Assembly: GCF_000711715.1 (NCBI RefSeq)
Contig: NZ_JONN01000001.1
Span: forward strand, 310,001 to 374,000
Direction: 5' to 3'
DNA: 64,000 bases
DNA from: Sphingomonas astaxanthinifaciens DSM 22298
GTDB taxonomy: Bacteria > Pseudomonadota > Alphaproteobacteria > Sphingomonadales > Sphingomonadaceae
Part shown: one piece after another, positions 55,160-62,801 of the stretch
How the letters are laid out: the number at the start of each line of letters is the position of its first letter
Numbering within the stretch: position 1 is the first letter of the stretch
The notes under the pieces: generated by a model
What the model saw: only the letters and a program-made list of their open reading frames with translations
What the model was told of the DNA's origin: nothing
The model's database searches: none
Made by a program: the position numbers and the translations under genes

Positions 55160-56298
55160 AAGCTGTCCCTCAATACCCTGAGTGCCCGGAAGAAGGGCAC
55201 CGGCGGCTTGCCCGCGAGCACGCGCGCCTTGTCATAGCCGGTGCTCATCCCCGCGTAGAAGCGGCCGATCAAGGGGCCGGAAAGGCGGTAGAAACGCTCC
55301 AGCACGAGGTAGCGCTGGCCGGGCTCGGCGGCGTGGAACAGGAGCGCGGTGAGCAGCCGGTAGAAGGCACCCGACCTCCAGTGGCGGCGGCCCCGCGCGC
55401 GGGTCGCGGCCCCGAGCCGGGCGTCGAACGTGGCCTTGTCCGCCAGCCAGATGGCGAAGCGGACCGCGTCGGGCAGCGAATAGCTGGTCAGCGGATGGAA
55501 GAAACCGCCGCGCGCGCCGGCCCGGGCGACATGGTCGGCGGCGGGCCACAGCCGGTCGAAATCGCCGCCGATCACCACTGGCAGCGCGCCATGCTCCTCG
55601 CGGCTGCGGTCCGCGACCTGCCAGCCCTGTGCCGCGGCATAATCGCCGATCCGGTCACGCAATCGGTCGTGGTCGAGCTCGGGCCCGTCGCTGTAATAAG
55701 TGTCCTCGACGAAGAGTTCGGTCGGGCTGAAGGGCAGGCAGTAGACGAAGCGATAGCCGTCATGCTGGTCGACCGTCGCGTCCATCACGATCGGACGGGT
55801 GAGGCCGTGGCCCTGCGGGATGGTCAGCAGCTGGCCGAGGAATTTCTGCCAGCCGAGATCGAGCCCCTCGGCTTTGCCCCCGCGCGCGTCGAGCACCGCC
55901 TTCGCCTCGATCCGCTCGCCGGTCGCGAGGGTGACGTGGGTCGGGCCAAGGTCGGTGGCTTCGGCCCGGACGATCTCCTCGGCGGAAAGGGCCTTGCGCA
56001 CGGCCTCGTCGAGCGCCTCGCTCTCGATGGTCTGATAGGCTTCGGCGAGGTGGCGCTGGTGCGCCGGGAAGCGGACCTCGTAATCGGGCCAGCGATGCCG
56101 GATCAGCGGGTCGGTCAGCCAGCGGTCGGCGGGGGCGACGTCGCTTTCGAAGAAGGACCAGAGATGGTTGCCGCCGATGCTTGGCCCCGGCTCGACCAGC
56201 AGCAGCCTGAGGTCAGGGCGGCGGCGGCGAAGGGCGAGGGCGCACAGGCCGCCGGCCAGTCCTCCACCGACGATCACCAGGTCCGCGCGCTTCATCAT
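55156..56298 (-). CDS. crtY: Lycopene beta-cyclase
   Basis: About 380 residues; cyclises lycopene to beta-carotene. Dinucleotide-binding VIVGGGLAGGLCALALRR at the N-terminus; GNHLWSFFESDV, FVYCLPFSPTELFVEDTYYS and the C-terminal PGQRYLVLERFYRLSGPLIG are CrtY features. Two adjacent ATGs (56298, 56295) are the likely starts; neither has a clear ribosome site. First gene of the crtYIB operon. Confidence 0.93.
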   Translation of the reverse strand: MMKRADLVIVGGGLAGGLCALALRRRRPDLRLLLVEPGPSIGGNHLWSFFESDVAPADRWLTDPLIRHRWPDYEVRFPAHQRHLAEAYQTIESEALDEAVRKALSAEEIVRAEATDLGPTHVTLATGERIEAKAVLDARGGKAEGLDLGWQKFLGQLLTIPQGHGLTRPIVMDATVDQHDGYRFVYCLPFSPTELFVEDTYYSDGPELDHDRLRDRIGDYAAAQGWQVADRSREEHGALPVVIGGDFDRLWPAADHVARAGARGGFFHPLTSYSLPDAVRFAIWLADKATFDARLGAATRARGRRHWRSGAFYRLLTALLFHAAEPGQRYLVLERFYRLSGPLIGRFYAGMSTGYDKARVLAGKPPVPFFRALRVLRDSL

Positions 56299-56387
56299 GC
56301 CGGGCTGTAGCGGGGCGAAACCATGCTGGCGACCCCGCCGCAGGGCCGTTAAGCTCAAAGTCGGGATCGATCGGGCAAGGGGCCGCC

Positions 56388-56843
56388 ATGACCAAGCGTT
56401 TCACTCTGGCCGCGACCGCCGGCCTCCTGCTTTCGGCACCCGTCCTGATGGCGGCGCAGGCCCCCCAGGCGGGGGCCGACCTCCAGGTCCACCTGACCGG
56501 CCTGCGTTCGGCCAAGGGCGTGGTTCACCTCTGCCTTTCGGCCCGCCCGGACAAGTTCCTCGACTGCAAGGCGGACAAGACGGCATTGGCGCGGACCGTG
56601 CCGGCGCGGGCGGCGGGGCGGCTCGACCTCGGCCCCGTCCGCCCCGGCACCTACGCCCTGCTGATCGTCCATGACGAGAATCAGAACGGGAAGCTCGACA
56701 TGACGCTCGGAATCCCACGCGAAGGGTTCGGCTTCTCGAACAATCCCGCCATGCGTCCGCGCCCGCCGCGGTGGGAGGAGATCCGGTTCACCATGCCGGC
56801 GACCCCTACCACCCAGCAGATCCGCGTCCGCTACGTCCTCTAG
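56388..56843 (+). CDS. Exported DUF2141 protein
   Basis: 151 residues. Signal peptide (LAATAGLLLSAPVLMAAQA) then a DUF2141 domain: LRSAKGVVHLCLSARPDKFL, PGTYALLIVHDENQNGKLDM, GIPREGFGFSNNP. In sphingomonads and relatives this family is often next to carotenoid genes, as here; its role is unknown. It converges with the repeat protein at 56840, the stops overlapping by 4 bp. Confidence 0.88.
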   Translation: MTKRFTLAATAGLLLSAPVLMAAQAPQAGADLQVHLTGLRSAKGVVHLCLSARPDKFLDCKADKTALARTVPARAAGRLDLGPVRPGTYALLIVHDENQNGKLDMTLGIPREGFGFSNNPAMRPRPPRWEEIRFTMPATPTTQQIRVRYVL

Positions 56844-57784
56844 GGGAGCAGGCCCGCGACCTTCATCGCGACCAGCTGGTCGGAGGACATGGCGACCTTG
56901 CGGGCCGAGCCGACCGTGCGCAGGTCCTCGGGCCCGATCCCCATCGCCTTGCACTGGACCAGCTGTTCGACGCTGAGCTTCGCGTGCCCGGCGCGCTGGA
57001 AGGAGGCGATAAAGTCGGCGGTGACCCCGAGCGCGCGCAGCTGGACCAGTTCCTCGGCGTCGAGGCTGCCGTAGCCGACCTCGGCCAGCGAGCGGACATA
57101 GGCGGGGGAGATGTCGAGCGCCTTGAACTGGATGATCGCCTCGGCGTCGAGCTTGGCGAAGCCCGAACGGCCGAGCTCGTCGACATAGGCCGGGGTCACG
57201 CCCAGCGCCTTGAACGCCATCAGGTCGCCGATCTTGCCTGGCCGATAGCCGCGCGCCGCGAGGTCGGCGATGTAGGAGGGCGTCACGCCGAGGGCGGCGA
57301 GGCCGGCGAGATCGTCGACGTCGGGTGCCGGATAGCGCGCCGCGGCGATGGCCTCGACCAGGGCCCGGCCCGCCCCGGTGACGGTGAGGGCGAAGGCCTC
57401 GCGCTCGTCGGGGCGGCCGATTCCGCGCTGAGCGAGCAGTTCGGCGAACGCGCGGTCGGGAGTGAAGGTGCAGGTGCCATCGGCCTTGCCATCCCGTCCG
57501 CTGCCCGCGCAATCGACCCGGCCGGCGTCGCGGACGAGGGCGAAGCGAACCGGCTGCCCCGCCTTGAGGGCGGCCTGGTCGAGCCCGCGCAAGTCGCGCC
57601 ACGGAATGTCATTGTCATATTCGGCGCCGCGGCTGGCGGTGGTGAGCAGCGCAACCCTCGGCTCGCCGCCGCCCTGCGAGGTGAGGCGGAAGCGCAAGGG
57701 CCCAAGCTCGGCGGCAAGGCCGGTCGAGGTAAGGCTCGCCCCTGCGAGGACAAGGGCAGTGAGGAGGGCGAATGGACGGTTCAT
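56840..57784 (-). CDS. Exported protein with five 29-residue repeats
   Basis: 314 residues. Signal peptide (ALLTALVLAGASLTSTGLAA), a beta-type N-terminal domain (30-155, one Cys pair at 92 and 105), then five repeats of exactly 29 residues starting at 164, 193, 222, 251 and 280, consensus ALGVTPxYxxxLxxxGYxxL. The same repeat makes up the C-terminus of the neighbouring M56 peptidase. AAAGGAG precedes the ATG. Likely controlled with the BlaI/M56 pair upstream and a candidate ligand or substrate of it (inference). Confidence 0.75.
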   Translation of the reverse strand: MNRPFALLTALVLAGASLTSTGLAAELGPLRFRLTSQGGGEPRVALLTTASRGAEYDNDIPWRDLRGLDQAALKAGQPVRFALVRDAGRVDCAGSGRDGKADGTCTFTPDRAFAELLAQRGIGRPDEREAFALTVTGAGRALVEAIAAARYPAPDVDDLAGLAALGVTPSYIADLAARGYRPGKIGDLMAFKALGVTPAYVDELGRSGFAKLDAEAIIQFKALDISPAYVRSLAEVGYGSLDAEELVQLRALGVTADFIASFQRAGHAKLSVEQLVQCKAMGIGPEDLRTVGSARKVAMSSDQLVAMKVAGLLP

Positions 57785-57876
57785 GACGAACTCCTTTCCG
57801 TGGCAAACAGGCAAGCCTCTCCCATTCGCTCCGGACGGGAGCGGCGAGGGGTCGGCAATGAGGGGAAAGCGAAGGT

Positions 57877-59676
57877 CTAGCGGGCGCCGTCGGCGTCGGG
57901 TTCTTCTGGCGGCTCGGGCGGTGCGGGGGCCTCGGGCGGTTCGGGCGCGCCCGCCCCGACCCGCGGGATCCGTGGCGGCTTGGTCCGCCAGCCCCGAAGT
58001 GCCTCGGCCGAGATGCCCTGGGCCCGAAGCTCGACGATCCGCTGCGGCGTCAGCCCGGTCATTCCGGCGGCCTTCAAGGAGCGGATGTAATTGCCGGTGA
58101 CGCCCAGCGCGCGCATCGCGGTCAGGTCGCCGATATCGAGGTTGCGATAGCCGGCCGAGGCGAGGTCGGCGACATAGGCGCCGGTCACCCCCACCGCGCG
58201 GGCTCCGGTCAAATCCTCGACGTGGCGAACGCGGTAGCCAGAGCGGACCATCTCGCTCAGCCATTGCGGGGTGACCCCGACGGCCTTGAGGCCCATCAAA
58301 TCCTCGTCGTCGATCCGCAGGCCAGGCGCGGCGGCGCGGAGCTGGGCGCCATATTCGGGCGTGATCCCCATCGACTTGGCGGCCACCGCCCGCTCGATCG
58401 CCTCGTCGAGATCGTCGCGCGGCGGGGCCGGCGGAGCGGGCGGGCGCGGCGCGCGGGCGGGCAGCGGCGGGAGCGGCGGCTCGGGCGCGACCAGCGAGGC
58501 GCGGACCTGGGCGCGGATCCGGCGCTCGAGATCGGGGGCGGGGGCGTCGTCTCCGGTCAGCGCCGAGGTGACGCGGGCAGCGACCGCTTCGCTGGTGAGC
58601 GCGGCGGCCCCGGCGACCGAGCGGGCGACGACGGCGGGCAGCGAGCGCTGCGGTTCGGGCGCGCGCAGCAGGCTGTCGGCGGCCGCGGCCCGCTCGGCAG
58701 GGGCGAAGGTGAGCGCGGCGAGCGGCGCGGCGGTGGCGACCACGCCGAGCGCGATTCCCGCGGCAAAGCCGCGCGCGGCGGGCGTGCGCGGAAGCGAGCC
58801 GTCGAGCACGCGGCGGACCCGGCGGCTCAGGCTCCCGTTCGACGGGGCGACTCCATGCGCGCCCAGCAGCAGCCCCTTGCAGTCATGGCGGGCGACTCCG
58901 ACCAGCAACTGGGCATAATCGGGGCCCGAGACCTCGGCCGCGAGGACGGCGTCGTCGGCGGTTTCCTCGCGCAGCTGATGCGCCTCGCGGGCAAGCATCC
59001 AGGCGAGCGGGTTCATCCAGTGGATGGCGGTGACGATCCGGGCGAGCAGCAGCTTGGCCCAGTCCATGCCGCGGACATGGGCGAGCTCGTGTGCGATGAT
59101 CGCCTCGGCTTCGCCTTCCGCTTTCAGCGCTTCCTCGTTGAGCAGGATCACCGGACTGATCAGGCCCCAGCTGATCGGCGAGTGAAGGTCGCGGCTGGTG
59201 AGGAGCGCGGTGCCGTGCTTGAAGTCCATCCGCCGCTGGGCGAGCGCGAGCGCGCTCAGCCACTTGGGCTCGACCAGCACCGACGCCTTGGTCCTGAGCG
59301 CCAGCAGCCGAAGCACGGCGAGAATGGTGATCCCGAGCAGGATCGCGACCGGCAGGCCGTAAACGAGCGGCCACAGGTCGAGCAGGCTGAAGCTGTCGGC
59401 GACGGGTGCGGGAACGGTGGCCGTGGTGGCCGGCAGGGCGGCGGCGGGGGCGGCCGCGGCGGCGATCGGCGGGGCATCGGCGGCCAGCATCGGGTGGCGC
59501 ACGACCAGCTGCGGCAGGAACATCGACCCCAGCGGAAGCACGAACAGGGCGAACAGGCCGAAATGCGCGACCATGCTCCGCTCCGAGGCCGAGCGGCCGC
59601 GCAGGAGGTGGAGGACGCCGAGCGTCACCCCGGCGATCAGAAACGACTTGAGGACGAAGGCGACGAGCTGTTCCAT
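57877..59676 (-). CDS. BlaR1-type M56 peptidase with C-terminal 29-residue repeats
   Basis: 599 residues. Membrane helices at 5-25, 35-55 and 100-125; cytoplasmic zinc protease site HELAH at 196-200 with downstream HWMNPLAWMLAREAHQLREE; a fourth helix about 300-325; a long Pro/Ala-rich linker; then about four 29-residue repeats (SMGITP, AVGVTP, AVGVTG, ALGVTG) in place of the penicillin-binding domain of BlaR1. It probably cleaves or inactivates the adjacent BlaI repressor when the repeat domain senses something outside the membrane. One base separates it from the BlaI gene. Confidence 0.88.
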   Translation of the reverse strand: MEQLVAFVLKSFLIAGVTLGVLHLLRGRSASERSMVAHFGLFALFVLPLGSMFLPQLVVRHPMLAADAPPIAAAAAPAAALPATTATVPAPVADSFSLLDLWPLVYGLPVAILLGITILAVLRLLALRTKASVLVEPKWLSALALAQRRMDFKHGTALLTSRDLHSPISWGLISPVILLNEEALKAEGEAEAIIAHELAHVRGMDWAKLLLARIVTAIHWMNPLAWMLAREAHQLREETADDAVLAAEVSGPDYAQLLVGVARHDCKGLLLGAHGVAPSNGSLSRRVRRVLDGSLPRTPAARGFAAGIALGVVATAAPLAALTFAPAERAAAADSLLRAPEPQRSLPAVVARSVAGAAALTSEAVAARVTSALTGDDAPAPDLERRIRAQVRASLVAPEPPLPPLPARAPRPPAPPAPPRDDLDEAIERAVAAKSMGITPEYGAQLRAAAPGLRIDDEDLMGLKAVGVTPQWLSEMVRSGYRVRHVEDLTGARAVGVTGAYVADLASAGYRNLDIGDLTAMRALGVTGNYIRSLKAAGMTGLTPQRIVELRAQGISAEALRGWRTKPPRIPRVGAGAPEPPEAPAPPEPPEEPDADGAR

Positions 59677-59677
59677 C

Positions 59678-60055
59678 CTACTTCCCCTTCGCCTTGCGTG
59701 CCTCGGCGATCATCTTCTCGAGCGCGTCGAGCTCGGCGTTGTCGATCCGCTCGGACATGCCGAGGAGAGCGCTGGCGGCGCTGGTGGGCGAGCCGTTGAA
59801 GAAGACCCGGACGACCTCGCTCAGCGCCGACTTGCGCGCGGTCTGGTCGGAGACGGTCGGGCTGTAGACGAAGCCGCGCTCGCTGTCGGCGCGGGTGACG
59901 AAGCCCTTGTCCTCGAGCCGGCGAAGCATGGTCCGGACCGCCGAGCCGCTGACCTGGTCGGGAAGCGCGTCGGTGACGTCGGCCGCGGTGAGGCCGCCCC
60001 GCTGGTAGAGCAGGTCGACGATCTGGCGTTCCTTGGGCGGCAATCGGTTGAGCAC
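59678..60055 (-). CDS. BlaI/MecI/CopY-family repressor
   Basis: 125 residues. Winged helix LPPKERQIVDLLYQRGGLTA, GSAVRTMLRRLEDKGFVTRA, then a dimerisation tail with SALSEVVRVFFNGSPTSAAS. Two consensus TACA-N2-TGTA operators lie just upstream. First gene of the BlaI-M56-repeat protein unit. No beta-lactamase is near, so the target is not classical resistance. Confidence 0.92.
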   Translation of the reverse strand: MLNRLPPKERQIVDLLYQRGGLTAADVTDALPDQVSGSAVRTMLRRLEDKGFVTRADSERGFVYSPTVSDQTARKSALSEVVRVFFNGSPTSAASALLGMSERIDNAELDALEKMIAEARKAKGK

Positions 60056-60070
60056 GACTCGGTCCTTGCG

Positions 60071-60103
60071 CTACATCTGTAGCGTGAATTGCTACATTTG
60101 TAG
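60071..60103. promoter_or_regulatory. Two BlaI operators
   Basis: CTACATCTGTAG (60071-60082) and CTACATTTGTAG (60092-60103), both perfect TACA-N2-TGTA palindromes, 21 bp apart centre to centre (two helical turns). They lie 15 bp before the BlaI gene and probably control it. Confidence 0.88.
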
Positions 60104-60394
60104 CGCAGCGTCAAGCGCCATCGCGTCGGACAGTATTGCGCAAAGCCATATGCCCAAGGGATGCGCGATTTTCCGGGATTTCCGGTGACTGCGGAAGGAC
60201 CGGCAGCATTGCCGCATCGAGATCGCAGAAGCTATTTTACTTCCATTCCGGTTTGAACTTGCGATTGGCAGGAAAAACCTCCGTAACCGAGGATGATTTG
60301 CGGGCGCGCTGCCGTTATGACTGGCGGCTGGCCGGGCAGCATTCGTCGTCGTTCACGGAAATCTGCCGTTTATTGAAAGCAAGTGAATCAATTC
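60104..60394. other. Intergenic region before response regulator
   Basis: 291 bp, AT-richer than its surroundings, with no convincing gene. Several short dyads (GATTTTCCGGGATTTCC, GACTGCGG...CCGGCAG). It should hold the promoter of the exopolysaccharide-type operon; no clear -35/-10 pair was assigned. Confidence 0.4.
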
Positions 60395-60778
60395 ATGACG
60401 AATACTGGGTTGCGTATCCTTGTCTGCGACGACGACGATCTTCTGGTCGAGCTGCTGCAGTTCCGGCTGCGGGCCAAGGGATATGAGGTGTTGACCGCCT
60501 TCGACGGGCAGGCGGCGATGGACATCGCCGGCGCCGAGCGGCTCGACGCGGTGGTGCTCGACGCGATGATGCCCCGGCTTGACGGCTACGAGGTCTTGCG
60601 GCGCCTGCGCGAGGATCGCGCGACCCGCGACATCCCGATCATCATGCTGACCGCGCGGAAGGCCGAGCAGGACATCGTCGCCGCGCTTCGGCTCGGGGCG
60701 TCGGATTATCTCGCCAAGCCGTTCATCCCCGAGGAGCTGGTGGCGCGGCTGGCCCGGCTGCTTCCGGCCTCCGCCTGA
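60395..60778 (+). CDS. Single-domain response regulator
   Basis: 127 residues: a receiver domain only. Acidic pocket CDDDD (11-15), phosphorylated Asp56 in VVLDAMMPRLDGYE, Thr in MLTARK and Lys in YLAKPF. No output domain, so it acts by protein contact. A GTG at 60383 is a possible alternative start. Its stop overlaps the start of the next gene (TGATG), so phosphorelay control of the polysaccharide genes is likely. Confidence 0.9.
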   Translation: MTNTGLRILVCDDDDLLVELLQFRLRAKGYEVLTAFDGQAAMDIAGAERLDAVVLDAMMPRLDGYEVLRRLREDRATRDIPIIMLTARKAEQDIVAALRLGASDYLAKPFIPEELVARLARLLPASA

Positions 60779-61764
60779 TGACGCCGTTCCTGGTCTTTGC
60801 GGGCATGGCGTCCGTCGCCCTCGTCCCGGCGCAGCCGTCGGACTATGAGGCGGCCGTCGCGGCGCGGCGTGCCGGCCAACCGGCGGAGGCCGCCGAGCGG
60901 CTCGAGCGCTGGCTTGCCGCGCACCCCGATGATGTCGATGCCCGCCTCCAATATGGGCTCGCGCTGATCGACCTCGGCCGCCCTCGCGATGCCGAGCGGG
61001 CGCTCCGACAGGTTCTCGCGGCCGCGCCCGGCTACGAGGATGCGAGGCTCGGCCTCGCCCGGATCGACCGCGACCGGCCGCCGCGCTGGCGCTTCGATCT
61101 CGACGGCGGTGCCAGCCAGCTGTCGGGACGCCAGCCCGACTGGCGCGAGCTTGCCGGACAGCTGCGCTATCAGGACGGCGAGAGCGCTTATGGCCTGAGG
61201 GTCGAAGCCAGCCGCCGTTTCGGGCGCAGCGACGTCTATGCCGAGGTCGCGGCCGAGCGCAGCCTTGCGCCGGGGTTCGCGGTGTCGCTCATTGCGGGGG
61301 CCACGCCGGACGCCGATTTTCGCCCCGTCTGGCAGCTTGGCGCGGGCGCGCGTTGGCGGGTCCGGGCAACCCCTGCACCGACGTTGCTGACCCTCGACAC
61401 CCGAGTCGCCCACTATCGCTCGGGCACCGTTGCGCTGGCGAAGCCGGGGATCGAGCAATATGTCGCGGGCGGGCGGCTGTGGGGAACCGCGCAACTGATC
61501 GTTCTGCGGGGCGATGGACGGACGCAGATCGGCGCGCTCGGGCGGATCGACGCCGAGGTCAGTGACGGGCTTCGGCTCTTCGCGGGCGCGGCCAATGCGC
61601 CCGACCTCTCCGAGGGCGTGCCCCTGCGTGACCGCAGCCTGTTCGGCGGGGTCGAGGCGTCCCTCGGCGACCGGCGGTTTCTTCGCTTCTCGATCGCGCG
61701 TCACGACCTCCCGGCCGGTGCCGACCGGACCGATTTCTCCGTCGGCGGCGGGATTCGCTTTTGA
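60778..61764 (+). CDS. YaiO-family outer-membrane barrel with TPR-like N-terminus
   Basis: 328 residues. Signal sequence (FLVFAGMASVALVPAQP), two TPR-like helical pairs (AVAARRAGQPAEAAERLERW, ALIDLGRPRDAERALRQVLA, 20-100), then a beta-barrel about 105-328 ending DFSVGGGIRF. Matches the YaiO family, often linked to polysaccharide export. The start overlaps the response regulator stop; the end overlaps the next start. Confidence 0.85.
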   Translation: MTPFLVFAGMASVALVPAQPSDYEAAVAARRAGQPAEAAERLERWLAAHPDDVDARLQYGLALIDLGRPRDAERALRQVLAAAPGYEDARLGLARIDRDRPPRWRFDLDGGASQLSGRQPDWRELAGQLRYQDGESAYGLRVEASRRFGRSDVYAEVAAERSLAPGFAVSLIAGATPDADFRPVWQLGAGARWRVRATPAPTLLTLDTRVAHYRSGTVALAKPGIEQYVAGGRLWGTAQLIVLRGDGRTQIGALGRIDAEVSDGLRLFAGAANAPDLSEGVPLRDRSLFGGVEASLGDRRFLRFSIARHDLPAGADRTDFSVGGGIRF

Positions 61765-62801
61765 TCGGGCTCGCGGGGCTGTGGTCGCTGTCGCTGGCAC
61801 TCAGCCTGGCGGCGCTGGTCATCATGGCCGGACTGATCCTCGGCCGCATGGTCTCGGCGCGGCGGTCCGCCACGCGCAAGGCGTTTCGCGACCAGCTGGT
61901 GCCGCGGCTGCTCGAGGGCGCGCCCGACGCCGAGATCGAGCGACTGCCCCAGGGGCGCGCGCTCCTCGCGCAGATCGCCGGCGAGCTCATCTCGATCGTT
62001 CGCGGGGATGAGCGCGACCAGTTCGTCGCCACCGCGACCAGGCTCGGGGTCGCCGAGACCCTGGCCCGGCAACTGCGCCGCGGCAGTCATCGCGAGCGAA
62101 TCCTCGCCGCCGAAAGCCTTTCTCATTTTCCCGACGACCGAACCACCGATGCACTCGACGCGGCGCTCGACGATCGTAGCGCCGACGTTCGGCTGACGGC
62201 TGCACTGGCGCTGGCCAGCTCGGGCCGCGCGCCGCCGCTCGCCGCACTGGTCGAGCGGCTTCGGCTCGGGATCAGCGAGCAGTCGATGCTGGTGGTCACG
62301 CTGATCGAGGAGATTGCCCGGGTTCGCCCCGAGGAATCGCGCGCGCTGCTGCTCGACCCGGCCACCCCCGCGACGCTCAAGGCGGCCGCGATCGATGCCA
62401 TGTCGGGGAGCGGCGACTATTCGCTGGTACCGGTGATCGCCAGCCTCGCGGTCGAGGCGCCCGACGACGCGCCCGAGCTTCCGCGCTATCTTCGCGCCCT
62501 CGGGCAATTGCACCATCCCGCGGCCCGGCCGGCGATCGTTCGCGGGCTCGCCAGCCGGACCTGGTTCGTCCGCGCGGCGGCGGCCGAGGCGGCGGGCCGG
62601 ATCGGCCTGTTGGATCTTCTCCACGAGCTCGAAGACCTGCTCGACGACGGCGACTGGTGGGTGCGCTACCGGGCCGGCGAGGCGATTGCGCGGCTTGGGG
62701 CGCAGGGGCGGCGCTGCCTCGCCCATGTCACCGAGGCGGGATCGCCCCGTGCCCGCGAAGTCGCGCGCCTCTCGCTTATCGAACAGGCCGCGCTCGCATG
62801 A
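61761..62801 (+). CDS. Membrane-anchored HEAT-repeat protein
   Basis: 346 residues. An N-terminal membrane helix (LSLALSLAALVIMAGLILGR), then HEAT-like repeats from about 95 to the end (SHRERILAAESLSHFPDDRT, RSADVRLTAALALASSGRAP, RTWFVRAAAAEAAGRIGLLD, DGDWWVRYRAGEAIARLGAQ). Probably a scaffold for the glycosyltransferase encoded next. The start is a TTG overlapping the YaiO stop (TTGA); the next in-frame ATG would cut the helix. Confidence 0.82.
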   Translation: MIGLAGLWSLSLALSLAALVIMAGLILGRMVSARRSATRKAFRDQLVPRLLEGAPDAEIERLPQGRALLAQIAGELISIVRGDERDQFVATATRLGVAETLARQLRRGSHRERILAAESLSHFPDDRTTDALDAALDDRSADVRLTAALALASSGRAPPLAALVERLRLGISEQSMLVVTLIEEIARVRPEESRALLLDPATPATLKAAAIDAMSGSGDYSLVPVIASLAVEAPDDAPELPRYLRALGQLHHPAARPAIVRGLASRTWFVRAAAAEAAGRIGLLDLLHELEDLLDDGDWWVRYRAGEAIARLGAQGRRCLAHVTEAGSPRAREVARLSLIEQAALA

